Under the pieces are notes generated by a model. It worked only from the letters and a program-made list of their open reading frames with translations. It made no database searches and was not told the origin of the DNA. Source: Reichenbachiella faecimaris (lineage in GTDB: Bacteria > Bacteroidota > Bacteroidia > Cytophagales > Cyclobacteriaceae). Taken from it: DNA of 64,000 bases. The position numbers and the translations under genes are program-made. This document shows positions 42,385 to 50,478 of this stretch, one piece after another. Position 1 is the stretch's first letter. Each line of letters begins with the position of its first letter. Where the stretch lies: the NCBI RefSeq assembly GCF_900176375.1, contig NZ_FWYF01000004.1:433501-497500 (forward strand), given 5' to 3'.

Positions 42385-42392
42385 CAAAAATA
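42385..42392 (-). promoter_or_regulatory. -7 promoter motif TATTTTTG (minus strand)
   Basis: CAAAAATA on the plus strand reads TATTTTTG on the minus strand, matching TAnnTTTG, 35 bases before the gene start at 42349. Confidence 0.5.
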
Positions 42393-42509
42393 TGAATATT
42401 TTATCTTCCTATATTCCTATGCTACATAATAACTATCAAAGTTCTGGAATATTTTATGGACGGCGGCATCTGCGCATAGTTTTTTGCTATTTTGCCACAA
42501 AAAATTAGC

Positions 42510-43415
42510 ATGCCCAAGTACGACATCGTTTTACTTACAGATTCCAGATTTGTTGTAAACCATCCACCTGATCAATACGCAGATAATGTAGTCCTGGAAG
42601 ACCAACTATTATTTGATGCCATAAAACAAAGAGGTCTCCAAGTGCATAAGACCAACTGGGACAATCCTGACTTCAACTGGGCATCTGCCAAATGTGTAAT
42701 GATTCGTACGACTTGGGATATTTATGATGATGGGAAGTTCGAGCAGTTCCAAGCCTGGCTAGAACGTGTAAAAGACCAAACCCAATTGATCAATGACTAT
42801 GCCACCATCAGGTGGAATGTGGACAAACACTACCTCAAAGATCTGGATGCCTGTGGCATAAAAATTCCGCCTACTATATTTATCCCTCAAGGAGATAGTC
42901 GGTCACTTGAGGAAATTGTGCAGTCATCTGGTTGGGCCAACCCCATACTCAAACCAGCCATCTCAGGTGGCGGTCGACATACTTATAAACTAGATGATAG
43001 GAAACTGACAGAGGTGTCCAAAGTATTTGGCGAACTGATCCAAAATGAGTCCATGCTCCTACAAGAGTTTCAGCACAATGTGGTAGAGAAAGGCGAGCTC
43101 ACCCTCATGGTATTTGACGGTCAATATTCCCATGCCGTACTCAAGAAAGCCAAACCTGGGGATTTTCGTGTGCAAGATGATTTTGGAGGTACCGTGCATG
43201 CTTATGAACCTTCACCTGAAGAAATTGCTTTTGCCCAGCGTGTAGTATCTGTTTGCTCACCTATTCCACTGCAAGCCCGTGTGGACTTCATCTGGGACAA
43301 TGAAGGCGAACTCTGTGTCTCTGAGCTCGAACTGATCGAGCCAGAGCTTTGGTTTAGGAATAAGAAAGGGTCTGCCGAGGTTTGTGTTGAAGGTATAACA
43401 AGGAGATATTTCTAA
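42510..43415 (+). CDS. ATP-grasp carboxylate-amine ligase-like protein
   Basis: From the ATG at 42510 the protein has 301 residues; a TTG at 42492 lies in a promoter-like TATTTTG and is rejected. The fold pattern is ATP-grasp related to prokaryotic glutathione synthetase: an N-terminal domain with MIRTTWDIYDD, then WNVDKHYLKDLDACGIKIPP, NPILKPAISGGGRHTYKL (ATP-binding Lys and Gly loop), and metal-binding acids near the end in ARVDFIWDNEGELCVSELEL. It probably joins a carboxylate to an amine or amino acid; the substrates are unknown. It is a single-gene unit. Confidence 0.82.
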   Translation: MPKYDIVLLTDSRFVVNHPPDQYADNVVLEDQLLFDAIKQRGLQVHKTNWDNPDFNWASAKCVMIRTTWDIYDDGKFEQFQAWLERVKDQTQLINDYATIRWNVDKHYLKDLDACGIKIPPTIFIPQGDSRSLEEIVQSSGWANPILKPAISGGGRHTYKLDDRKLTEVSKVFGELIQNESMLLQEFQHNVVEKGELTLMVFDGQYSHAVLKKAKPGDFRVQDDFGGTVHAYEPSPEEIAFAQRVVSVCSPIPLQARVDFIWDNEGELCVSELELIEPELWFRNKKGSAEVCVEGITRRYF

Positions 43416-43429
43416 CCAAAAAGGTTTAC

Positions 43430-43903
43430 TTACTTCATCCTGCTCATGGGAAAAATTTGTTTCTGTTCTTTTCCGTTTTTAAATCCCGAAATTTCAGCCA
43501 CAAGTGAATCTGCATGGATTTGAGTATAAGAAATAAACTGAGGAAAGTCGTGTTGCAGATTTTCAAACAAAACCTGTGACTCAGAGATACTTTTTAATCC
43601 AAAACGAACTGGTAAACTGTTGTTTTGATCTTTGACTATTGGGATGTAAAACAAACCCTTTTCCTCCTGAATCAAACGAATGGTTTCGAATACGACAGTG
43701 TCCTTTTCTTGAAGAATAAAACTCATACCCACCCATTCGCTGTTGCTTTGCTCTCTCCAGTCTTCATAGATACTGCCTCTGGACGTTTTATTCTCCCAAG
43801 TGCCAATGAGCCACTTGGCTTGTGTTATTTCTCCTGTGGGCTGAGCGGTACAGTTCCAGAGCATGGCCAGACACCACATCGTAAGTCCTAGTTTAATTTT
43901 CAT
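43430..43903 (-). CDS. DUF6265-like lipoprotein
   Basis: The ATG at 43903 gives 157 residues with a lipoprotein signal ending LWNC; the longer ORF to 43990 would overlap the AraC gene. The mature part starts near AKWLIGTWENKTSRGSIYED and has a lipocalin-like pattern of strands with conserved-looking FENLQHDFPQFISY, as in DUF6265 (formerly part of an uncharacterised envelope family). The substrate or role is unknown. It follows the AraC gene on the same strand with a 76-bp gap, so AraC may control it. Confidence 0.75.
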   Translation of the reverse strand: MKIKLGLTMWCLAMLWNCTAQPTGEITQAKWLIGTWENKTSRGSIYEDWREQSNSEWVGMSFILQEKDTVVFETIRLIQEEKGLFYIPIVKDQNNSLPVRFGLKSISESQVLFENLQHDFPQFISYTQIHADSLVAEISGFKNGKEQKQIFPMSRMK

Positions 43904-43979
43904 AGTTGCCGTTAGTTTTTTATCAGAGCAAAGCAAGGGTAGTCCATAAATAAAAAATTGTAAAAAAGCGACAATTGAT

Positions 43980-44792
43980 TTAACCCTCATAAAAGAGTTT
44001 AGACATTTTCAGGTTTTCACCATAGAATTCCTTGGGTGTGATTCCTGTAAACTCCTTGAAATCCTTAATGAAATGTGCCTGATCATAGTATTTGCCGTCA
44101 TAGGCTAGAGCTGTTAGTTTCTTGCCTTTTTGATTGAGTAACTTTTTGAGTATGGCTTGCAATCGGATGGTCTTTGATAGCTGCTTGGGACTTAAGCCTA
44201 TGGTCGATGAAAAATTGCGTTCCAGTTGACGGCGACTAATATCTACCTGTTGAGAAACAGCTCCTACCGAAAGCTGTCCTTTGCTATCTATAATCAAATC
44301 TACCGTAGATTTAACAATCCCGGTAATTATTTTCGCATCAGCCAATCTAGCTATCAAAAAATTCTCTACGTGATTAATTCGTTCGGCAGTGGATTTAGCC
44401 TTTAATACTTTTTCCTCCAGGGTTAATCCTTCACGACCAAATAGGGTTTTGAATGATGTCGCCTTTTTCTCCATTTCCTTAATTGGAATTGTGGCGAATG
44501 GCAAGAAGCCCTCAGGGTGAAAGCGAATAGAAAAAATACCTGTTGCACCTGTGGGTTCAATCTCCAGCGGCTGAGTCAGCTGGCCGAAAACAAAACATCT
44601 GGGCTGAATTATTGACTCGCCATTCGGCAAATACTGTTTATACAAATCGCCATAATGAAAGATCATCTCCATGCAACCATCAGGGACGATGGTCTGCTTC
44701 TCGGGACTACTTTTTTTTGGACTCTCGAGCGTCCAATAGCACTTGACAAATGTGGCAAGGTCTGCGTTCGGCTCAAAGATTTGGTAATTCAA
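43980..44792 (-). CDS. AraC-family regulator with DUF6597-like sensor
   Basis: The 270-residue protein has an N-terminal DUF6597-type domain (about 1-110; CYWTLESP, PDGCMEMIFHYG) and a C-terminal AraC HTH domain (about 160-260), with VGAVSQQVDISRRQLERNF and the second-HTH segment YYDQAHFIKDFKEFTGITPK. It probably regulates the adjacent lipoprotein gene or an unlinked set. The inducer is unknown. The start at 44792 is the only good one: it begins directly with the conserved domain. Confidence 0.88.
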   Translation of the reverse strand: MNYQIFEPNADLATFVKCYWTLESPKKSSPEKQTIVPDGCMEMIFHYGDLYKQYLPNGESIIQPRCFVFGQLTQPLEIEPTGATGIFSIRFHPEGFLPFATIPIKEMEKKATSFKTLFGREGLTLEEKVLKAKSTAERINHVENFLIARLADAKIITGIVKSTVDLIIDSKGQLSVGAVSQQVDISRRQLERNFSSTIGLSPKQLSKTIRLQAILKKLLNQKGKKLTALAYDGKYYDQAHFIKDFKEFTGITPKEFYGENLKMSKLFYEG

Positions 44793-44970
44793 CAGGTTTT
44801 AGTTTGGGTAACATTAATATAGTGATCATATTGATCCTTATCCAGCTTTCAATTTATAAAAAATAGCTTCAGAATAACTAGAGACACATTGGTTTGTTTG
44901 ATGTCTTAGTAAAAATATACTTCATTGAATATTGATTGGTCAAAAGACCAATTAGGACGATCATATCTTA

Positions 44971-45000
44971 ACCCTAACAGGGTTTAAACCCTGTTAGGGT
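44971..45000. repeat. Perfect 30-bp palindrome downstream of the TonB operon
   Basis: The half-site ACCCTAACAGGGTTT (44971-44985) is followed by its exact reverse complement to 45000. Each half also contains an imperfect CCCTaacAGGG dyad. It sits in the 316-bp gap between the AraC start and the TonB receptor stop; a second, weaker hairpin (CTCAGAG 45030-45036 with CTCTGAG 45054-45060) lies between. No gene is supported in the gap. It could work as a terminator for the TonB operon or be a dispersed palindromic element, since there is no T-run. Confidence 0.65.
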
Positions 45001-45108
45001 ACAATCAATCAATAAACCTAAACCTACAGCTCAGAGTCCTTTTCAAGTGACTCCTCTGAGTGGTGTTTCGTACCTATATCTATGACAAAGGCAGGGAACT
45101 CTGAGCAG

Positions 45109-47451
45109 TTAGAAGCTGTACGTATAGGAAATGGTTGGGAAAAGGGGCAGCTGCTTGAGTTCCATGATTTTACCATTGCCATGGACATAATATTGGTTGA
45201 CTACCGCCTGATTGTTCGTCATATTTTGAATGTCAATTTTAAACTCTCGGGTAGTACTTTTCTTATTCCTTCTTGTACCAATAGCAAAGTTCATGATAAA
45301 AATATCAGATGATCTGGCAGAGAATGGTTGGTCCTCCACACGCACCTCATCCCCTAGTGCTTGAGAAGCTGCCAAGTCTATAGGTGTATATCTTTTCCCT
45401 CCCAACAGAGAGACTTTTGTATTGATAAAAAGAACTTTGTTTTTATCAGGCTTTCCTATTTTCCACTCTTTGCCACCCAGTAGATTGAAGGCATAATTGC
45501 CCGCAAAGGCTGTCTTACGCTCAATTCCGTCCATAGCCGTGTATTTAGATTCATAAACAGAACCCGTGGCCATATAATAAAATCCCTTGTGCAAGTATTG
45601 CTCTAGCGTTAGTTCTAGGCCATAGTTTTTGCCAGTACCATCATTATTTAGGACACGATTTGAAAAATCATCAGAAGCATTGAGTAGTGAATAGGTACTC
45701 TTGGGCTCATGTTCTATGGGTACATCATACAACTGCTGGTAATAGGTTTCGATCTTTAGGTGTGTATTTGCACCAAGCGACTGGTCATACCCAAGTACAT
45801 AATGTGCAGCTTTGGATAACCCCAATGCTTTGTTGGGCATGGACAAAGAGCCATCAATGGCTTCTTGTTTGCCCAGATACACGGCCAGGCTTTCTACCTT
45901 GCTGTGCAAACCAAACCCCACTGTGAAAGCCTGCCGATCTGTGACGACCCATTTCAAGGCTGCCCGTGGCTCTACACTGTAGGCACCATTCAGCCCAAAA
46001 TGCATGTAATGCATGCCAGAAGAAAGCGTCAGGTCTTTGGTGATTCTGTATTTCCAATTGGCGAAGGCCTGCATGGTGTACGAGCCCCCCTTATCATCGA
46101 GCACGGTTTCCATTCTGTCCCGCTCAAAGTTCCAGGCGTTTTCTACCATATCGTATTTCAGCTGGGTATAGATCACACCTGTTTCCAGCTTATGCTTGGC
46201 GCTGAACTTGTGGTTGAAAGTGGTAGCAAACTTCAAAGCAGATTTAGTGAAGTTGGAATGCTGTGCCTCGTAGAACCCATCATTTTCATCTGGCAGGTCA
46301 TCTGTAGATTCCAATCTGGTACCTGAGGCTGACACAGATGATTTTAAAAATGATCGTTCATTGATCAGGTAGTTGTGGGTGATTCCCACCACGCCCATAT
46401 CCGCACCAAATACGGACTTGCCTAACACTTCATCTTCATCTTCAAATTTGGTTTCAGCAGTGATGCTACTGATTCCTCCTAATCCAAACGCAGAAATGAT
46501 GTGAGATTGATTAATAGGTAAATGGATCTTGAAAGACAAATCCTGATACTTAGGCACTCCTCCAAAATCCACTACGCCAAGTTGATCTATAATAGCTAGA
46601 GAGGAATATCTGTAGTTGGCTAAATAGGAACCATTGTAGCCTTCCTTGAACGGACCTTCTGCAGCAAAGTCCAACCCCAGCGTACTGGCAGTTGCCGTGT
46701 ATTCCCTGGTCTCATTATTTCCCTTTTTCAATTTCATATCAAATACCCCAGACAGGGCATTGCCATATTCCGGAGAAAAGGCTCCACTCATAAAATCCGA
46801 ATCACTCAGCATATTGCCATTCAAGGCATTGATAGGGCCGCCTGTCGCGCCTTCATTAGCGAAGTGATTTGGATTGGGAATTTCAATCCCCTCCAATCGC
46901 CAGAGAATCCCTCTGGGTGAGTTCCCTCTGACGATGATATCATTATTGCCTTCAGGCTGATTGGTGACGCCAGCAAAGGAAGAAACCATACGAGCAGGAT
47001 CGGCAAATGAACCAGCAAATCTTTTGGTCTCCTCTACCGAAAAAGAGCGGGCACTCACCAGAGACATTTCGTTGAGCACCTCTGCTTTATTCTTTTTGGC
47101 AGTAATGACTACTTCGTCCAGATTATCCACAGATTCGACCAATAGCACCTGAAGTACTACCTCTTTGGCACTATTGACCAATAGATTAGGAATGATTCGT
47201 TCTTCAAAACCAATAAAGTTGATTTTGAGTGATACCCTTCCAACAGGCACATTTTCAATTCTGAAATGGCCCTCCATATCTGAAATAGTGCCTACCAAAG
47301 GATCTGATCCTATGATCTGAATGGTAGCCCCTATCAAGGGCATCTTGGTGTCCTGATCTTCTATGACTCCACGTACCGTTTGAGTCATATCTTGGGTTTG
47401 AGCAGTCAACGCGTTGAATAAAATAAATATGATAATGAATGTGCGATTCAT
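45109..47451 (-). CDS. TonB-dependent outer-membrane receptor, mid-size
   Basis: The 780-residue protein has a signal peptide (about 1-19), a carboxypeptidase-regulatory-like domain (about 24-105, RGVIEDQDTKMPLIGATI), a plug domain (about 115-235, with NNDIIVRGNSPRGILWRLEG and EYGNALSGVFDMKLKKG) and a barrel ending in LFPTISYTYSF with terminal Phe. No SusD partner is next to it, so it belongs to the stand-alone receptor class. The ligand is unknown. It starts 51 bases after the stop of the repeat protein gene upstream and is probably co-transcribed with it. Confidence 0.9.
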   Translation of the reverse strand: MNRTFIIIFILFNALTAQTQDMTQTVRGVIEDQDTKMPLIGATIQIIGSDPLVGTISDMEGHFRIENVPVGRVSLKINFIGFEERIIPNLLVNSAKEVVLQVLLVESVDNLDEVVITAKKNKAEVLNEMSLVSARSFSVEETKRFAGSFADPARMVSSFAGVTNQPEGNNDIIVRGNSPRGILWRLEGIEIPNPNHFANEGATGGPINALNGNMLSDSDFMSGAFSPEYGNALSGVFDMKLKKGNNETREYTATASTLGLDFAAEGPFKEGYNGSYLANYRYSSLAIIDQLGVVDFGGVPKYQDLSFKIHLPINQSHIISAFGLGGISSITAETKFEDEDEVLGKSVFGADMGVVGITHNYLINERSFLKSSVSASGTRLESTDDLPDENDGFYEAQHSNFTKSALKFATTFNHKFSAKHKLETGVIYTQLKYDMVENAWNFERDRMETVLDDKGGSYTMQAFANWKYRITKDLTLSSGMHYMHFGLNGAYSVEPRAALKWVVTDRQAFTVGFGLHSKVESLAVYLGKQEAIDGSLSMPNKALGLSKAAHYVLGYDQSLGANTHLKIETYYQQLYDVPIEHEPKSTYSLLNASDDFSNRVLNNDGTGKNYGLELTLEQYLHKGFYYMATGSVYESKYTAMDGIERKTAFAGNYAFNLLGGKEWKIGKPDKNKVLFINTKVSLLGGKRYTPIDLAASQALGDEVRVEDQPFSARSSDIFIMNFAIGTRRNKKSTTREFKIDIQNMTNNQAVVNQYYVHGNGKIMELKQLPLFPTISYTYSF

Positions 47452-47502
47452 AACTGAAGCGTTCTAAATTATGATTGGTATTATATTAAGACTGATGGGG
47501 TT

Positions 47503-48645
47503 TTAAAATTTGATAGAGATGTTGTAGCCTATCCACATTTTGACGTTGGTATCTGAGAAGGTTCTGTTGTAGAAGTTCCCCATGTCTATATCATTCCCAT
47601 ATCTACCTGTCTCGTCATCGTAAATGTTTGTGACATACACATTGAGCACTGGACCTGCTGAAAATGACAAATGATTGGCAAACTGATAACCAAAATTCCA
47701 GCTCAACCTATTGAGTAAATTGAGCTCATCGTAATAATCGTCCTTAGGATTGATGCTTTGAGTAGTCAATTCCACATTGGAATTCCAGCTTTTCTTTAAT
47801 GTAAACTCCGTGCCAAATCCCGCTCCATAAGTCCACAGGTAATCTTCCTTAGCCTGTGCCCCTACAAATAAGACACTGTACAATCTACTGGTACCTGATC
47901 TGAAGGCTATATTGAAATCGATCACTTCATTGTTTTCAAGGGCAAACTGAAGCTTTCCCTTTTTCACAATGTTGATAAGACCTACAGTCACACCCTTTTC
48001 GACTGTGTCTGCCAGGTTGATCAAGCCAATCTGGGTACCTCTTACGTGCTTAGCCCGATTCACCAATCCAGCTATTTGAACGCCGTATACGTCACTAGCC
48101 CAGTTGCCCAGGCCAGCTACTTGTGCCCCTTTGGTGCTTTTTTTACTGATATTGACCAGGCCTGCGCCCTGCACACCATGGATGCTATCGGCTAAGTTCA
48201 TATAGCCTGCAAACTGAGCCCCTTGCACTTCTTCTACAGTTACATTCAAGAATCCAGCATACTGCATGCCTCTTACCTTACCATTGACTGTATTCAAAAA
48301 TCCTCCAAACTGAGCCCCTTGCATATTGCCTCCGACGGTATTGCCGAAACCAGCAAATTGAGCCCCCTGAACATTCTCTTTGTTGATATTGTAAAGTCCT
48401 CCGAATTCTGCACCATCCAGACTATGTTCGTATCCTACAAACACATTGGCAGAAAACTGATTGGTATACCCTTCATTGGGACCACGACTGGTGCCAAAAC
48501 CAGGAACTAGCGAGATTTGAAAAGGCCTTTCTTTAACGGCTGTATTGGTCTCTATTTCTTCCTTACTTTGACCTTTAGATTTAATCGCTATGAAAACTAG
48601 CGCAATGAGTAAAATTAATTTTGAGTTTCTTTTAAATGAGTTCAT
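47503..48645 (-). CDS. LA_2272-type surface repeat protein
   Basis: From the ATG at 48645 the protein has 380 residues (a longer ORF to 48666 adds only seven unlikely residues). A signal peptide ends near SKGQ. Residues about 65-220 hold roughly ten imperfect repeats of about 18 residues with the core GxQxAGxxN (QGAQFAGFGN, RGMQYAGFLN, YGVQIAGLVN), as in LA_2272-family surface proteins; they likely form a regular beta structure. The last 150 residues are barrel-like and end NISIKF. It precedes a TonB receptor in the same operon, suggesting an accessory outer-membrane role. Confidence 0.8.
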   Translation of the reverse strand: MNSFKRNSKLILLIALVFIAIKSKGQSKEEIETNTAVKERPFQISLVPGFGTSRGPNEGYTNQFSANVFVGYEHSLDGAEFGGLYNINKENVQGAQFAGFGNTVGGNMQGAQFGGFLNTVNGKVRGMQYAGFLNVTVEEVQGAQFAGYMNLADSIHGVQGAGLVNISKKSTKGAQVAGLGNWASDVYGVQIAGLVNRAKHVRGTQIGLINLADTVEKGVTVGLINIVKKGKLQFALENNEVIDFNIAFRSGTSRLYSVLFVGAQAKEDYLWTYGAGFGTEFTLKKSWNSNVELTTQSINPKDDYYDELNLLNRLSWNFGYQFANHLSFSAGPVLNVYVTNIYDDETGRYGNDIDMGNFYNRTFSDTNVKMWIGYNISIKF

Positions 48646-48727
48646 ATCCTTTATGCTTTTATACACTCAGGAAAACCAAATGAAATTTTACCCCCACGGA
48701 GACTAGCAAAAAAAGTATGTAGATCGA

Positions 48728-49510
48728 CTAACGTCTTCTAGAAACAGGCAAACTCATAAAATACTTCGGCGAATGAACCAGACGACTCCCATACCAACTG
48801 AACATTTCACCATCCACTAGCATGACTTCAGCATTTGGAAAAAGATGTTTGTATATACTTAGATGTTTTTCTTTGAATGGATAGGGTTCGGAGGATAAGA
48901 AAACATAGTCTGGAGAAAGACTTCTCAAAGTCTCATGATCTAATTCTGGGTATCTGCTCAAATGTCCAGCAACGTTTTCCAAACCCAAGCACCTTAGTAG
49001 AAAATCAATAAAATTATCAGATGCAGCCACCATGACTGGATCCTGCCAAATGAGATAAAGCACACTGCCTTCCAGTTTATCCTTTACATCTTCAAATTCC
49101 TGTTGGATTATTTCTACAAGCTGTTTCGACTCAGGCTCAGTCTGAGTCATCCGCCCAATGTTCAGGATGGTTCTCACGGCATCCTCCAGATCAAATATAT
49201 CTGAAATATAGACAGTATAGTCTTGGCACAATTGCTCAATACCTTCCTTGTAGTTTTCCTCTTTATTCGCGATAATCAGGTCTGGCTCCAAATCTTTGAT
49301 CTGTTCAAAGTTGAATTTTTTAGTGCCGCCTACTTTTTTAGCGACTTGTTGGGCATGGGGAGGGTGAATACAAAATTTGGTAACACCCACTATTCTATCT
49401 CCAAGGCCCAAGTCAAAAAGCAATTCGGTCAGTGATGGCACCAATGATATGATGCGCTGAGGTGCACTGTCCATAGAAATGGTTTGGTTGAGATCGTCTA
49501 TAATTTGCAT
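48728..49510 (-). CDS. Helical-backbone metal receptor, BtuF-like, without signal peptide
   Basis: The 260-residue protein has the periplasmic-binding (TroA/BtuF-like) pattern: RIISLVPSLTELLFDLGLGD near residues 19-38, VGVTKFCIHPP, and DLEPDLIIANKEENYKE, then LGLENVAGHLSRYPELDHE, joined by a long helix. Relatives bind cobalamin or iron chelates for ABC uptake. Unlike them it begins straight at the domain with no signal peptide or lipobox, so it should stay in the cytoplasm unless another start is used. No permease or ATPase is adjacent. Its start overlaps the NUDIX stop (TAATG). Confidence 0.82.
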   Translation of the reverse strand: MQIIDDLNQTISMDSAPQRIISLVPSLTELLFDLGLGDRIVGVTKFCIHPPHAQQVAKKVGGTKKFNFEQIKDLEPDLIIANKEENYKEGIEQLCQDYTVYISDIFDLEDAVRTILNIGRMTQTEPESKQLVEIIQQEFEDVKDKLEGSVLYLIWQDPVMVAASDNFIDFLLRCLGLENVAGHLSRYPELDHETLRSLSPDYVFLSSEPYPFKEKHLSIYKHLFPNAEVMLVDGEMFSWYGSRLVHSPKYFMSLPVSRRR

Positions 49511-50052
49511 TAGAACCTAAGGGTCTTTTCTTTCATTCGAAGGACAGAGGTGTCACTTTCTACAAAATGTTCTAACTTATCAATCGCAATCCACGCTACT
49601 TCATTTGATTCTTCATTCTTTTTGAGCTGGTCAGGGACATTTGCAACAAAGGCAAATCGGATGTCGAAATGTTCATGCTCTGGCACTTCTTTTCTTGCGG
49701 GTATGGTATGTATGTCAATATCAAAAAAGGAATCTCCAATCAGGAAAACATCTGTAATCCCCGTTTCCTCTTCCAATTCCTTTAATGCCACACGCTGCAC
49801 TTGTTCATCTCCGTCTGCATGACCACCAGGCTGTAGCCAACGGTCTAATTTTTTATGATGAAGTAAAGCGACTTGTTTATAATCTGGTGTAAGCACCCAC
49901 GCTGAAGCCGTGATATGGCCTGATTGTAATGATCTTTCAAAACAATTATCAAAAAAAAGCAGGTCCAAAAACCTGCCTTTATATCTTTCTTCTTCTTCAA
50001 ATGGGGTTACATACTCCCTAATTGCTGTTCGAAGCGAACTTCTATTCATCAT
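49510..50052 (-). CDS. NUDIX hydrolase
   Basis: The 180-residue protein has a complete NUDIX box GGHADGDEQVQRVALKELEE followed by ETGI (about residues 75-98), matching Gx5Ex7REUxEExGU with the permitted Lys for Arg. NUDIX enzymes cleave nucleoside diphosphates linked to another group; the substrate here is unknown. Both ends overlap neighbours by a single base (50052 and 49510), so the three genes 50414 to 48728 form a tightly coupled operon. Confidence 0.9.
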   Translation of the reverse strand: MMNRSSLRTAIREYVTPFEEEERYKGRFLDLLFFDNCFERSLQSGHITASAWVLTPDYKQVALLHHKKLDRWLQPGGHADGDEQVQRVALKELEEETGITDVFLIGDSFFDIDIHTIPARKEVPEHEHFDIRFAFVANVPDQLKKNEESNEVAWIAIDKLEHFVESDTSVLRMKEKTLRF

Positions 50053-50414
50053 TATTGCACTATTGTATTCACTTTGTTGATACGGCCTTCAACCAATTTT
50101 TCGGTCAGCACGCCGCCACCAATGTTCGTTTTACCATCAAAGTCTGCATGTACGAAATACTCGGACACTTTTAATTTTTTAAAAACTACCTCACCATTTT
50201 TATCTGAAGTCTTTTTCACGAGAAGGTTTGTCCCAGCTCGATAGTCTTTTTCACTTTTGAATAATGATACTTCAGCACCTTCTACTGGATTACCAAGCTC
50301 ATCAAGCACCAACACTTTCAATGATGTGGGCAAAAGCTTCAAATCTGCGAATGCATAAGAAGAAACACCAACCACAAAAACTGCTAATAAAGCGACAATC
50401 AAATACTTTTTCAT
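50052..50414 (-). CDS. Small secreted protein with a carboxypeptidase-regulatory-like domain
   Basis: The 120-residue product has a signal peptide (cleavage near YAFA, about residue 23) and then a single Ig-like domain of the kind seen in CNA_B and carboxypeptidase-regulatory modules: LKVLVLDELGNPVEGAEVSL and KNGEVVFKKLKVSEYFVHAD. It would be periplasmic or surface-exposed. The role is unknown. It is the first gene of the operon with the NUDIX and metal-receptor genes, with which it overlaps by one base. Confidence 0.78.
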   Translation of the reverse strand: MKKYLIVALLAVFVVGVSSYAFADLKLLPTSLKVLVLDELGNPVEGAEVSLFKSEKDYRAGTNLLVKKTSDKNGEVVFKKLKVSEYFVHADFDGKTNIGGGVLTEKLVEGRINKVNTIVQ

Positions 50415-50478
50415 CTTCTAATAAATTGTTTTACTTATAAATTTATCACATATCGTGCCGAAATGCTAATATCAGAAC

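Noticed and set aside
43904..43990. Longer start for the DUF6265-like lipoprotein
   Set aside because: It would overlap the AraC gene and place the lipoprotein signal 30 residues in; the ATG at 43903 gives a normal signal.
48728..50414. Cobalamin riboswitch for the BtuF-like gene
   Set aside because: The gene is third in an overlapping operon, and no B12-box-like conserved sequence was seen upstream of 50414.
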